A stretch of DNA of 37,507 nt from positions 1 to 37,507 of the forward strand of contig CAJTZE010000033.1 in the NCBI GenBank assembly GCA_910584265.1, in the 5' to 3' direction. The translations under genes and the position numbers were made by a program. The notes beneath the pieces were generated by a model. That model was not told the DNA's origin. It saw nothing but the letters and a program-made list of their open reading frames with translations, and made no database searches. The stretch comes from an uncultured Dorea sp. Its GTDB lineage: Bacteria; Bacillota; Clostridia; Lachnospirales; Lachnospiraceae. Every line of letters begins with the position of its first letter. Positions within the stretch are counted from its first letter, which is position 1. Shown piece by piece: positions 8,283 through 16,982 of the stretch.

Positions 8283-9323
8283 CTATGGAAACATCGGAAC
8301 AAGATTCAGTCCCTCTGCCTCATCCAATCCAAACATCAGGTTCATATTCTGCACTGCCTGTCCGGCCGCGCCCTTAACCAGATTGTCAATCGCGCCCATC
8401 ATAATAATACGGTTTGTACGCGGATCGATCTTAAAGCTAATATCCACATAGTTGCTTCCTTCCACCCATTTGGTCTCCGGCAGCACACCCTCATCCAGCA
8501 CGCGGACAAATTTCTCCTTCTGATAATATTTATCATAAATCTCTTTCACATCGGACCAGCTTACATCCTTTTTCAGAGACGCATATTCCGTTGCCAGGAT
8601 TCCCCGGTTCATAGGAACCAGATGCGGCGTAAAACTGATCACCACCTTCTCCCCGGAAGCATACCCTAACTGTTCCTCTATCTCCGGCGTATGTCTGTGG
8701 GAAGCTACACCGTATGCCTTCATGTTCTCATTTACCTCGCAGAACAGATTCGAAAGCTTGGCCCCTCTTCCTGCTCCGGAGGTTCCTGACTTAGCGTCCA
8801 CGATCAGCGTACTCATATCAATGATTCCCTCCTTTGCCAGCGGATAAGCTGTCAAAATAGAACAGGTCGTATAGCAGCCCGGGTTCGCAACCAGCCTTGC
8901 TCCCCGCACGTCCTCTCTGTTAATCTCGCACAGACCGTAAACAGCTTCCTCTATATATTGGGGGCTCTTATGCTCTATGCCGTACCATTTCTCATAGACA
9001 GACACATCCTTAATGCGGAAATCCGCGCTAAGATCCACAATCTTCGTCTTTGATAAAATATCTTCATTCACCAGCGATGCACACAGTCCCTGCGGCGTTG
9101 CCGTAAAAATAACGTCTGCCTGCTTTGCAAGCTCTTCCATATTATCATCCATGCATTTGGCATCTACAATCTGAAACATGTTCTGATATACTTCCGCATA
9201 TCTCTTATCCACATAGCTTCTGGAACCATACCAAACAATTTCCACTTCTTTATGTCCTGTCAGGATCCGTACCAGCTCGCCTCCTGCATAACCGGTAGAA
9301 CCAATAATACCAGCCTTAATCAT
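8283..9323 (-). CDS. argC: N-acetyl-gamma-glutamyl-phosphate reductase
   Basis: NADPH-dependent reduction of N-acetylglutamyl phosphate to the semialdehyde, third step of arginine synthesis. The 346 residues begin with the Rossmann motif IIGSTGYAGGELVR and contain the catalytic Cys150 in VANPGCYTT, and the family sequence ASHRHTPEIEEQLG. The start is placed at the second ATG (9323), nine bases after AGGA; ATG 9329 is nearly in contact with it. It is the first gene of the argC-GNAT-argJ-argB operon and diverges from argG across a regulatory gap. argD and argF are not in this window. Confidence 0.97.
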   Translation of the reverse strand: MIKAGIIGSTGYAGGELVRILTGHKEVEIVWYGSRSYVDKRYAEVYQNMFQIVDAKCMDDNMEELAKQADVIFTATPQGLCASLVNEDILSKTKIVDLSADFRIKDVSVYEKWYGIEHKSPQYIEEAVYGLCEINREDVRGARLVANPGCYTTCSILTAYPLAKEGIIDMSTLIVDAKSGTSGAGRGAKLSNLFCEVNENMKAYGVASHRHTPEIEEQLGYASGEKVVISFTPHLVPMNRGILATEYASLKKDVSWSDVKEIYDKYYQKEKFVRVLDEGVLPETKWVEGSNYVDISFKIDPRTNRIIMMGAIDNLVKGAAGQAVQNMNLMFGLDEAEGLNLVPMFP

Positions 9324-9371
9324 CCTCATCTTTCCTTTCTTTACCTATATATAAAGAATACCACGACTTAG

Positions 9372-9398
9372 TTTATACCACTTTCAAATGTATGTAAA
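9372..9398 (-). promoter_or_regulatory. predicted argC operon promoter
   Basis: Minus-strand TTTACA and TATAAA with 15-bp spacing, about 50 bp ahead of argC. Spacing is short, so this is a moderate call. Confidence 0.4.
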
Positions 9399-9500
9399 GC
9401 ATTCTTTCAAATTTGTATAGGAACATTATTCTTCCTTTCGCGGTTCATAAGATACGGACAGTATCTTCTGCCGTCCTCAATACTTACACATTCTTTATGA

Positions 9501-9514
9501 CGTATAATTATACA
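9501..9514. promoter_or_regulatory. ARG-box-like palindrome
   Basis: CGTATAATTATACA differs in few positions from the ArgR half-site pattern TGAAT-N4-ATTCA and is palindromic over 12 bp. A weaker TGAATATTATGCA follows at 9522-9534, as ARG boxes often occur in pairs. It lies in the arginine divergent region, but over 100 bp upstream of the predicted argC promoter. Binding by ArgR is inference. Confidence 0.4.
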
Positions 9515-9702
9515 TTATAAATGAATATTATGCAAGTGTATTTTTATTTCCATGCCAAAATTTTTATGTTGTCTTTTTTGCTTTCTTATGTTAATACATA
9601 CTTATTCTATCTGAATACTTCAAATACCAATCTATTCTTCTTTAAATTCCTGCAGCGTCTGCACGAATCAAAAGAATACATTATTTTCAAAGGAGGAACT
9701 CT

Positions 9703-9934
9703 ATGACCAACACGCCCGCTGACACATTACACTTTGCCGCCAACGACTCCTAGAAAAAAGGAATCCGGCGCGCCGCCCTTTGCGCTGACAAATATCAACC
9801 ACAAAACATGTGTTCTGGATGTCCGCATCCTGCCGGATAACAATCAGCGGATCAACCTGAAAATGCATATTGGCATCCTGTCCGAGTCCCTAACCCCAAA
9901 AACGCTGGACATTCTATGCATTGTCATTGCATAA
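9703..9934 (+). CDS. small gene with an apparent +1 frameshift at TCC-TAG
   Basis: A strong AAAGGAGG lies eight bases or fewer before ATG 9703. The first frame encodes 16 residues (MTNTPADTLHFAANDS) and stops at TAG 9751. The +1 frame, open from 9707, continues to TAA at 9932 and encodes about 60 more residues, including ALTNINHKTCVLDVRILPD and NNQRINLKMHIGIL. Third positions in the first frame are mostly C or G up to the stop, then the second frame looks coding, so the change of frame appears to fall at the TCC-TAG-A junction. A GC-rich palindrome (CGGCGCGCCG, 9766-9775) lies 12 nt after the stop. The joined product would be about 76 residues. No family was recognised. It is either a programmed +1 frameshift gene, a pseudogene or a sequencing error. 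Confidence 0.5.
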
Positions 9935-10031
9935 TCCTTCTATTTTATACGACATATATGCATAATATACAATTTTATTCATTTCATTTATTTTCTGTTG
10001 CATATTTATAAAATTTGGTGTATAGTAGTCC

Positions 10032-10058
10032 TTGCGTAAATAATAGACATGTTATAAT
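10032..10058 (+). promoter_or_regulatory. predicted argG promoter (extended -10)
   Basis: TTGCGT and TATAAT with 15-bp spacing; TG one base before TATAAT makes an extended -10. It lies 32 bp before the argG start codon, so the leader is very short. Confidence 0.6.
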
Positions 10059-10090
10059 GAAATGAATATATGAGTCTGGAGGGATTTATC

Positions 10091-11314
10091 ATGAAAGAAA
10101 AAGTTGTTCTTGCTTATTCAGGCGGTCTTGATACCACTGCTATCATACCCTGGCTGAAAGAGAATTTTGACTATGAAGTTATCTGCTGCTGTATTGACTG
10201 CGGGCAGGGCGAGGAATTAGATGGTTTGGAGGAGCGCGCCAAATTATCCGGCGCTTCCAAATTATACATAGAAGATATTGTTGATGATTTCTGCGACAAT
10301 TACATTGTACCATGCGTTCAGGGACATGCGGTTTACGAGAATAAATATCTTCTCGGAACTTCTATGGCACGTCCGGCCATTGCAAAAAGACTGGTTGAAA
10401 TTGCCAGAAAAGAAGGAGCCGCCGCAATCTGCCACGGCGCCACAGGAAAAGGAAACGACCAGATCCGATTTGAACTTGGCATTAAGGCTCTGGCTCCGGA
10501 TCTTAAGATTATCGCACCATGGAGAATGACCGACGTATGGACCATGCAGTCCCGGGAAGACGAGATTGACTACTGTAAGGCGCACGGCATCAATCTGCCA
10601 TTTGATGCAAGCCACAGCTACAGCCGCGACCGGAACCTGTGGCATATCAGCCATGAGGGCTTAGAGCTGGAGGATCCGTCCTGCGAACCGAATTACGAGC
10701 ACCTTCTGGTTCTGGGCGTTACCCCGGAAAAGGCTCCGGATGAACCGGAATATGTGACCATGACCTTTGAAAAGGGCGTTCCGAAAAGCGTAAACGGCCA
10801 GGAAATGAAGGTATCTGATATCATCCGCAAATTAAACGAACTCGGCGGCAAGCACGGCGTCGGCATCATTGATATTGTAGAGAACCGGGTAGTCGGCATG
10901 AAATCACGCGGGGTATATGAGACTCCCGGCGGAACGATTCTCTACGAAGCTCATCAGCAGTTAGAGGAACTGGTATTAGACCGTGCAACCTATGAAGTGA
11001 AGGAAGAGATGGGCAACAAGCTGTCCCAGATTGTATACGAAGGCAAATGGTTCACACCACTGCGGGAAGCAGTTCAGGCATTTATAGAAAGCACACAGGA
11101 GTATGTGACTGGTGAAGTTAAGTTTAAACTTTACAAGGGAAATATTATCAAAGCCGGTACTACCTCTCCGTATTCACTTTACAGCGAATCACTTGCAAGC
11201 TTCACAACCGGAGATTTATACGACCATCACGATGCTGACGGATTTATCAATCTGTTCGGACTTCCGCTGAAGGTCCGCGCTATGGTAATGCAGGAAAACG
11301 AAACAGGCAGATAA
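10091..11314 (+). CDS. argG: argininosuccinate synthase
   Basis: Joins citrulline and aspartate with ATP to form argininosuccinate, the penultimate step of arginine synthesis. The start is ATG 10091 (MKEKVVLAYSGG), nine bases after GGAGG; an ATG at 10070 in the same frame would place the ribosome site inside the gene. The 407 residues match the family. The ATP pyrophosphatase P-loop AYSGGLDTT (8-16) and the citrulline/aspartate region CHGATGKGNDQIRFE are intact. It is transcribed alone, away from argC, and ends at a clear terminator. argH does not follow. Confidence 0.98.
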   Translation: MKEKVVLAYSGGLDTTAIIPWLKENFDYEVICCCIDCGQGEELDGLEERAKLSGASKLYIEDIVDDFCDNYIVPCVQGHAVYENKYLLGTSMARPAIAKRLVEIARKEGAAAICHGATGKGNDQIRFELGIKALAPDLKIIAPWRMTDVWTMQSREDEIDYCKAHGINLPFDASHSYSRDRNLWHISHEGLELEDPSCEPNYEHLLVLGVTPEKAPDEPEYVTMTFEKGVPKSVNGQEMKVSDIIRKLNELGGKHGVGIIDIVENRVVGMKSRGVYETPGGTILYEAHQQLEELVLDRATYEVKEEMGNKLSQIVYEGKWFTPLREAVQAFIESTQEYVTGEVKFKLYKGNIIKAGTTSPYSLYSESLASFTTGDLYDHHDADGFINLFGLPLKVRAMVMQENETGR

Positions 11315-11349
11315 TTCTTATTCGGGCAGAGTTTACTTCAGACACAAAA

Positions 11350-11380
11350 GGATGCTGTAGATAGATTACAGCATCCTTTT
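11350..11380 (+). terminator. argG terminator
   Basis: Perfect 10-bp stem GGATGCTGTA / TACAGCATCC with a 7-nt loop and a short T run, 35 bp after argG. Confidence 0.85.
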
Positions 11381-11399
11381 GCTATTCCCAGCATAAAAT

Positions 11400-11429
11400 T
11401 CAAATATATGCATATATATAGCATACAAT
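11400..11429 (+). promoter_or_regulatory. possible sigma-E-like promoter
   Basis: CATACAAT (11422-11429) equals the Bacillus sigma-E -10 consensus, with TCAAATAT 14 bp upstream as a rough -35 match. It is 45 bp before the hydrolase gene. AT-rich surroundings make chance matches likely. Confidence 0.35.
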
Positions 11430-11473
11430 CTATTTTTTCCATAAAATATCCCATTTTTCAGGAGGTTTCACAC

Positions 11474-12181
11474 ATGGTTCCTGTAATCGGCATCGTAAGC
11501 TGCGGTTTTATAGAGGAAAAACAATTCGTAAGCCAGCCTTATATCCACGCCATTGAAAATTCCGGCGGACTCCCCATAATAATTCCATGCACAAGAGCGG
11601 TTCCACGACATCCATCCCTGCAGTTCTGTGATGCATTTCTTTTCTGCGGGGGAGATGATATCACACCGTTACTCATGGGCGAAGACCCTTCTCCGGAAAA
11701 CGGAACCACCGACTTAAAAACTGATTTTTTTCATCTTAAACTCATGAAAACAGTTCTCGCCTCCGGCCGGCCGGTGCTTGCCATCTGCCGGGGCATGCAG
11801 ATTTTAAATATAGCCATGGGCGGCAGTATTTATCAGGATGCATCCCTGTACCCGAAAGTACATATCAGCCATATCCAGCACTCCAAAAAACGAAGCGATA
11901 TTTCCCATAAGGTTTTCTTTCAAAAACCTAGTATACTATATAATATTTACGGAGAATACGCCTTTACCAATAGTTTTCACCACCAGTACATCAAACATCC
12001 AGCCTCTCATCTTATCCCTGCCGGAAGAACCTCCGATCAGGTAATCGAGGCTCTGGAGGCAGACTGCCATCCCTTCCTTATCGGTGTTCAATGGCATCCG
12101 GAATGCATGTATGATACTTCTGCCGGTGCCCGCAGGCTTTTTGACCGTTTTATCCATACAACATCCGAAATGCAGCACTAA
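11474..12181 (+). CDS. class I glutamine-amidotransferase-like hydrolase (peptidase C26)
   Basis: Cytoplasmic gamma-glutamyl hydrolase of the PuuD/gamma-glutamyl-GABA hydrolase type, 235 residues. The start is ATG 11474, nine bases after AGGAGG; the longer frame adds an unlikely N-terminus. The nucleophile is Cys105 in LAICRGMQILN and the His208-x-Glu210 pair is in GVQWHPE, so the triad is complete. Family members cut gamma-glutamyl amides in putrescine or GABA breakdown or in folate metabolism. No other polyamine catabolic genes are nearby. The promoter resembles a sporulation type and coat-type genes follow on the same strand, so a sporulation role is possible. The substrate is unknown. Confidence 0.88.
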   Translation: MVPVIGIVSCGFIEEKQFVSQPYIHAIENSGGLPIIIPCTRAVPRHPSLQFCDAFLFCGGDDITPLLMGEDPSPENGTTDLKTDFFHLKLMKTVLASGRPVLAICRGMQILNIAMGGSIYQDASLYPKVHISHIQHSKKRSDISHKVFFQKPSILYNIYGEYAFTNSFHHQYIKHPASHLIPAGRTSDQVIEALEADCHPFLIGVQWHPECMYDTSAGARRLFDRFIHTTSEMQH

Positions 12182-12280
12182 AGACTGTAAACACAGATAA
12201 TGGCGGTAAATAGAACTGCCTTCCTATCCTTATTCATATAATTTCTGGAAAAAAATGTCTGGCTTCTCGAATTTCTTCCA

Positions 12281-12312
12281 CACATAGTTTCCGCATTCTT
12301 CTGACATACTAT
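12281..12312 (+). promoter_or_regulatory. possible sporulation promoter for the coat genes
   Basis: CATACTAT (12305-12312) resembles the sigma-E/sigma-K -10 (CATAnnnT), with CACATAGT 16 bp upstream. The coat-type genes start 54 bp later. No TTGACA/TATAAT-type promoter was seen in this gap. Confidence 0.35.
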
Positions 12313-12365
12313 TCTTGTACAGCGGAGCATTCCGCAAATGCCACATTATGAAAGGAGGATTTCTC

Positions 12366-12548
12366 ATGTCAGAAATATCAGTATTGGATCTTCAGAATCT
12401 TCGTCATTTAATCGGAGGCTATGACAACAGCCATTGCAAGATGACAGAATATGCAAGCCAGAGTAAGGATCCTGAAATCAAAAAGTTATTTACCGATGCA
12501 GCCAATTCTGCAATGAAAAACAAACAGGATTTGATGAAATTCTTATAG
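12366..12548 (+). CDS. small coat-type protein, short member of pair
   Basis: Sixty-residue protein starting at ATG 12366 after AAAGGAGG. It appears all-helical (LQNLRHLIGGYDNSHCKMTEYA, then IKKLFTDAANSAMKNKQDLMKFL), resembling the first half of ferritin-like CotF spore coat proteins. It lies 19 bp before a second gene of the same type, so together they could form the two halves of a helical bundle. No catalytic residues are apparent. Assignment to spore coat rests on resemblance and sporulation-like promoter sequence; an alternative is a general DUF with a helical bundle. Confidence 0.75.
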   Translation: MSEISVLDLQNLRHLIGGYDNSHCKMTEYASQSKDPEIKKLFTDAANSAMKNKQDLMKFL

Positions 12549-12567
12549 GTACAAGGAGGTAAGAAGC

Positions 12568-12828
12568 ATGTTAAGTGAAAAAACAATGGTTGTGGATGCC
12601 CTGAACGGAGTGAACGGCGAGCTCTCCCGTTTTGGGGAAATGATTCCGCAGACTGAAAATAAGGAGCTCAAGCAGTGTTTGAAGCAGATCCGTAATGAGT
12701 GCGAAATGTCACAGGAGAAATTATTCCAGACAGCCCGCGAAAAGAGTTACTATGTACCGGCTGAAATGGCATCCCGCAAGGAGATCGACCATGTGAAGTC
12801 CGTTATCACCCAGTTAGCCATGAAATAG
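12568..12828 (+). CDS. CotF-like spore coat protein
   Basis: Eighty-six residues, starting at ATG 12568 after AAGGAGG. Two long helices with the signature of CotF-family proteins: LSEKTMVVDALNGVNGELSR, then ELKQCLKQIRNECEMSQEKLF and the tail KSYYVPAEMAS, typical of small Clostridia coat proteins. It is expected on the forming spore, deposited in the mother cell. It is co-transcribed with the 60-residue gene before it and followed by a long imperfect hairpin. Structural role only; no enzyme motif is visible. Confidence 0.82.
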   Translation: MLSEKTMVVDALNGVNGELSRFGEMIPQTENKELKQCLKQIRNECEMSQEKLFQTAREKSYYVPAEMASRKEIDHVKSVITQLAMK

Positions 12829-12835
12829 CTTTCGC

Positions 12836-12891
12836 TTTCACCTGTGCGGCTCGTCAGGCGGCAGACGTTCCGAAACAGCCGCACAGTGAAA
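12836..12891 (+). terminator. long hairpin after the coat genes
   Basis: CTGTGCGGCT / AGCCGCACAG form a perfect 10-bp stem, extended by TTTCA/TGAAA beyond one bulged C, around a 25-nt loop. No T run follows, so termination is uncertain; it may protect the 3' end. Confidence 0.5.
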
Positions 12892-13003
12892 ACAGATTCC
12901 CGCCGTCATCTAAGAAAATGAATAAAACAACCGTAAACATTTCATATTTGTTGTTCGATTTCACGAAAATAGTGATTGTTTAATTTTATTTTGCAGGAAA
13001 GCA

Positions 13004-13031
13004 TTGACGATTCTTCAATTTATGGTAAAAT
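13004..13031 (+). promoter_or_regulatory. promoter of the aminotransferase gene
   Basis: TTGACG and TAAAAT with 16-bp spacing, about 40 bp before the GTG start. Confidence 0.6.
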
Positions 13032-13071
13032 AATACACGTTGAGTAAATGAATATTGGAGGATGCGAAAAA

Positions 13072-14358
13072 GTGGCAGCATACAAGGATTTATCAAAGAA
13101 AGAATTATTATCACTAAAAACAGATCTCGAAAAAGAATTTAAAAAAGTAAAGGCAAAGGGCATCAAGCTTGACATGTCCAGAGGAAAGCCGTCAAACGAG
13201 CAGCTCAATCTGTCCATGGAGATGATGGACGTCCTTACCAGCGAGTCTGATCTGGTATGCACGGAAGGTGTAGACTGCCGCAACTATGGCGTATTAGACG
13301 GTATTCAGGAGGCCAAACAGCTTCTTGCGGATATGATGGAGGTACCGAAGGATAACATTGTAATCTTTGGGAATTCCAGCCTGAATATTATGTATGATAC
13401 AATTGCACGCTCCATGACCCACGGCGTTATGGGAAGCACCCCCTGGTGCAAACTGGACAAGGTCAAATTCCTGTGTCCGGTTCCGGGATATGACAGACAT
13501 TTTGCTATTACAGAATATTTCGGTATTGAGATGATCAACGTTCCTATGACTCCTACCGGGCCGGATATGGATATTGTAGAGAAGCTTGTAAGCTCTGACC
13601 CGGCCATCAAGGGAATCTGGTGTGTGCCAAAATATTCAAACCCCCAGGGAATTACATATTCCGACGAAACCGTGCACCGCTTTGCCAAATTAAAGCCCGC
13701 CGCAGAGGACTTCCGAATTTACTGGGATAATGCTTACGGCATCCATCATTTATATGAAGACAAACACGACTACTTGATTGAGATTTTCATGGAGTGTAAA
13801 AAGGAAGGTCATCCAGACATGGTATACAAATTTGCCTCCACTTCCAAAATCAGCTTCCCGGGTTCCGGTATTGGCGCCATTGCGGCATCCGATGCCAATT
13901 TGGCAGATATCCGAAAGCAGATGAGGATTCAGACCATCGGCCATGATAAGTTAAATCAGCTCCGCCACGCAAGATATTTTGGAGATATCCACGGCATGGT
14001 AAAGCACATGAGACGCCACGCAGATATTCTGCGCCCCAAGTTTGACACCGTTCTAAATACACTGGAATCAGAACTGGGCGGACTGGAGATCGGCTCATGG
14101 CTGGCGCCCCGGGGAGGCTACTTTATTTCCTTCGATGCGATGGAAGGCTGTGCGAAGGCTATCGTTGCCAAGGCAAAGGAGGCCGGGCTTGTTATGACTG
14201 ATGCCGGCGCAACCTTCCCTTACGGAAAGGACCCGAAGGATTCCAATATCCGTATTGCACCCTCCTATCCGACGCCGGAAGAGCTCCACGAAGCCGCAAA
14301 GATATTTGTCCTCAGCGTCAAGCTGGTGAGCATCGATAAATTATTAGAAAGCAAGTAA
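13072..14358 (+). CDS. PLP-dependent aspartate aminotransferase, subgroup Ic
   Basis: Fold-type I aminotransferase of 428 residues resembling the Ic aspartate aminotransferases (the mycobacterial Rv3722c group), which convert aspartate and 2-oxoglutarate to oxaloacetate and glutamate. The chosen start is GTG 13072, ten bases after GGAGG; ATG 13048 has no ribosome site. Visible features are LDMSRGKPSNEQL near the N-terminus, the cofactor-contacting DNAYG (Asp219-Tyr222), and the Schiff-base Lys259 in FASTSKISFPGSGIG. Length exceeds Ia/Ib enzymes, as expected for Ic. It is a single gene with its own promoter and terminator. It would supply aspartate, used by ArgG, but no direct link is shown. 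Confidence 0.88.
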   Translation: MAAYKDLSKKELLSLKTDLEKEFKKVKAKGIKLDMSRGKPSNEQLNLSMEMMDVLTSESDLVCTEGVDCRNYGVLDGIQEAKQLLADMMEVPKDNIVIFGNSSLNIMYDTIARSMTHGVMGSTPWCKLDKVKFLCPVPGYDRHFAITEYFGIEMINVPMTPTGPDMDIVEKLVSSDPAIKGIWCVPKYSNPQGITYSDETVHRFAKLKPAAEDFRIYWDNAYGIHHLYEDKHDYLIEIFMECKKEGHPDMVYKFASTSKISFPGSGIGAIAASDANLADIRKQMRIQTIGHDKLNQLRHARYFGDIHGMVKHMRRHADILRPKFDTVLNTLESELGGLEIGSWLAPRGGYFISFDAMEGCAKAIVAKAKEAGLVMTDAGATFPYGKDPKDSNIRIAPSYPTPEELHEAAKIFVLSVKLVSIDKLLESK

Positions 14359-14400
14359 CATGATGCATGTCAAATCACAATATATCATGTTTCATTGTAC

Positions 14401-14432
14401 AAAATGGCTGACCGTAAATGGTCAGCCATTTT
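14401..14432. terminator. bidirectional terminator between aminotransferase and leuS
   Basis: Perfect 13-bp stem AAAATGGCTGACC / GGTCAGCCATTTT with a 6-nt loop, A-rich on one side and T-rich on the other, so it can end both converging genes. Confidence 0.88.
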
Positions 14433-14452
14433 GCATATTTTATCTCAGCCTG

Positions 14453-16885
14453 CTATTTCTGTACAATATTGATGATCCTTCCCGGAACATAAATCTCTTT
14501 TACAATATTCCCGGTCAGCTTACCTGCAATTGCCGCCTTTCCTGCCGCCAGTGCATCCTCCTTTGATGCATCTGCCGCAATCTTGATTACAGATTTGGTC
14601 TTTCCGTTAATCTGTACTGCAATCTCGATTTCATCATCCTTCATTGCTCCTTCATCATACATCGGCCATCCGGCTGTAAATACAGACTCTGTTCCGCCAA
14701 GCTGTTCCCAGATCTCCTCTGCAATATGCGGGGCAAACGGAGCAAGCAGAACTGCCATATTTTTCAGCGTTTCTATATCAATGCCGCCTGCCTTTTTTGC
14801 AATGTCAGTCAGCTTATTAGTATTCTCCATGAATCCGGATATTACCGTATTCAGGCTGAAGTTCTCCAGACGGGTGGTCACATCATAAATCAGCTTATTG
14901 CGGACCTTGAGCATCTCCTTGTCTGCCTGGATATTCTTATCCTTGCTGTCCATCACAAGATTCCATACCTTCTTTAAGAATCTGGATACACCGTCAATTC
15001 CTCTGTCATCCCACTCAGCATCCAGCTCCGGCGGACCCACAAACAGCTCATACATTCTCAGAGAATCGCAGCCATAGTCACGTACCAGATCATCCGGCGA
15101 TACCACATTTCCCTTGGACTTGCTCATCTTGATGCCGTTCTTTCCGGTGATCATTCCCTGATTAAACAACTTCTGGAACGGCTCGTCAAAATCGATCACA
15201 CCGATGTCACACAGGAACTTGGTGTAGAACCGGGAGTACAGAAGATGCAGCACCGCATGCTCCACACCTCCGATATACATATCGACCGGAAGCATCTCGT
15301 CTGCCTTCTCTCTGGACACCAGCTCTTTCCTGTTGTGATTATCCACATAGCGCAGGAAATACCAAGAGGAGCCGGCCCACTGAGGCATGGTATTGGTCTC
15401 TCTTTTTGCAGGCTTGCCACAGCACGGACAGGTGGTATTCACCCACTCCTCAATCCCTGCCAGCGGAGATTCTCCGGTTCCTGTCGGCTCATAGGAATCC
15501 ACATCCGGAAGCGTCAGCGGCAACTCCTCCTCCGGCACCGGCACACACCCGCAGTCCGGACAGTGTACGATCGGAATCGGCTCTCCCCAATAACGCTGAC
15601 GGGAAAATACCCAGTCACGCAGCTTATAATTTACCGTTGCACGGCCAATGCCCCTCTTCTCAATGATATGCGGAGCTTCCTTTTTCAGGACAGCCGACTC
15701 CATACCATTCCACTCACCGGAATTGATCATTTTGCCGGATGCCTCGGTATAGGCTTCTGTCATATTCTCAATCTCTTTCCCGTCTTTTGCAATAACCTGA
15801 ACGATCGGGATACCGAATTTCGTTGCAAATTCAAAATCTCTGTCATCATGGGCCGGTACACACATGATTGCTCCTGTACCATAATCTGCCAGTACATAAT
15901 CCGACAGCCATATCGGCGTCTTCTCACCGTTTAACGGATTCACCGCATAGCTTCCGGTAAATACGCCGGTCTTCTCTTTATCCTGCATGCGGTCAACATT
16001 GGACTTCATGGACGCATCGTAAATGTATTTCTCGACAGCTTCCCGCGTCTCATCCGTTGCCAGCTTCGCCGCCAGCTCATGCTCCGGAGCAAGCACCATA
16101 AAGGTAGCGCCGTACAGAGTATCCGGCCTGGTCGTATAGACCGTAATCTTCTCATCCATGCCGTCTACCGGGAAGTCAACCTCTGCACCGTAGGACTTGC
16201 CGATCCAGTCCGTCTGCATCTTCTTAACCTTCTCCGGCCAGTCAAGCTTATCCAGATCCTTCAGCAGACGCTCCGCATAAGCAGTGATCTTTAACATCCA
16301 CTGGCGGAGGTTCTTCTTGGTAACCTCTGTGCCGCAGCGCTCGCACTTACCATTAACTACCTCTTCATTGGCAAGGCCTGTCTTGCAGGACGGACACCAG
16401 TTGATCGGGAACTCCTTCTCGTATGCAAGTCCTTCCTTGAACATTTTTACAAAAATCCATTGAGTCCACTTATAGAACTCCGGATCTGTAGTATTCACTT
16501 CCATATCCCAGTCATAGAGAGCCGCAATCTCATTAATCTGCTTCTTGATATTCGCCACATTCTGAGCCGTAGACTTCGCAGGATGAACGCCCATCTTAAT
16601 TGCATAGTTCTCTGCCGGCAGGCCGAACGCATCCCATCCCATAGGATGAACCAGATAATATCCCTGCAGCAGCTTATATCTGCTCCATACATCGGAAATC
16701 ACATAGCCCCTCCAGTGTCCTACATGAAGACCGTTTCCTGACGGATACGGAAACATATCCAGGCAGTAGTACTTCTGCTTCTTATTACCGTCCTTGTCTG
16801 TCTTAGGGTTCACCGGGTTCTTCTCCCAGTTCTCTCTCCATTTCTTTTCGATTGCCTTATGATTATAAACAATCCTCTGTGCCAT
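14453..16885 (-). CDS. leuS: leucyl-tRNA synthetase
   Basis: Class I synthetase that charges tRNA-Leu. The 810 residues match the bacterial form. The HIGH-type motif is HVGH at 54-57 (GLHVGHWRGY), the KMSKS motif is complete (IKMSKSKGNVVSP), the editing domain has the conserved TTRPDTLYGATF threonine-rich segment, and there are Cys pairs of the zinc-binding insert (WCPSCKTGLANEEV with CERCG). It is transcribed alone behind a T-box leader, so its expression should rise when uncharged tRNA-Leu accumulates. The start ATG 16885 has an AAGGAAGG-type ribosome site. Confidence 0.98.
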   Translation of the reverse strand: MAQRIVYNHKAIEKKWRENWEKNPVNPKTDKDGNKKQKYYCLDMFPYPSGNGLHVGHWRGYVISDVWSRYKLLQGYYLVHPMGWDAFGLPAENYAIKMGVHPAKSTAQNVANIKKQINEIAALYDWDMEVNTTDPEFYKWTQWIFVKMFKEGLAYEKEFPINWCPSCKTGLANEEVVNGKCERCGTEVTKKNLRQWMLKITAYAERLLKDLDKLDWPEKVKKMQTDWIGKSYGAEVDFPVDGMDEKITVYTTRPDTLYGATFMVLAPEHELAAKLATDETREAVEKYIYDASMKSNVDRMQDKEKTGVFTGSYAVNPLNGEKTPIWLSDYVLADYGTGAIMCVPAHDDRDFEFATKFGIPIVQVIAKDGKEIENMTEAYTEASGKMINSGEWNGMESAVLKKEAPHIIEKRGIGRATVNYKLRDWVFSRQRYWGEPIPIVHCPDCGCVPVPEEELPLTLPDVDSYEPTGTGESPLAGIEEWVNTTCPCCGKPAKRETNTMPQWAGSSWYFLRYVDNHNRKELVSREKADEMLPVDMYIGGVEHAVLHLLYSRFYTKFLCDIGVIDFDEPFQKLFNQGMITGKNGIKMSKSKGNVVSPDDLVRDYGCDSLRMYELFVGPPELDAEWDDRGIDGVSRFLKKVWNLVMDSKDKNIQADKEMLKVRNKLIYDVTTRLENFSLNTVISGFMENTNKLTDIAKKAGGIDIETLKNMAVLLAPFAPHIAEEIWEQLGGTESVFTAGWPMYDEGAMKDDEIEIAVQINGKTKSVIKIAADASKEDALAAGKAAIAGKLTGNIVKEIYVPGRIINIVQK

Positions 16886-16982
16886 AATTTTCCTTCCTTT
16901 CCTTTTATATAAAAAAATGTACCCAGTTCATCCTCCCTGCATGTTTTTATCACATGGGGAACAAAGTTTCCTAATACGATGA

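Larger units (their letters stand above)
9324..10090. other. argC-argG divergent intergenic region
   Basis: About 770 bp, strongly AT-rich from 9480 to 9690 and again from 9940. It carries the argC and argG promoters, one ARG-box-like palindrome, and one small plus-strand gene with an apparent frameshift; these are listed separately. TGCAGCGTCTGCA (9651-9663) is a further short inverted repeat of unknown meaning. No RNA gene was recognised. Confidence 0.6.

Noticed and set aside
9521..9706. 61-codon plus-strand frame before the frameshift gene
   Set aside because: AT-rich, Phe/Tyr-biased sequence without ribosome site; ends just inside the next gene.
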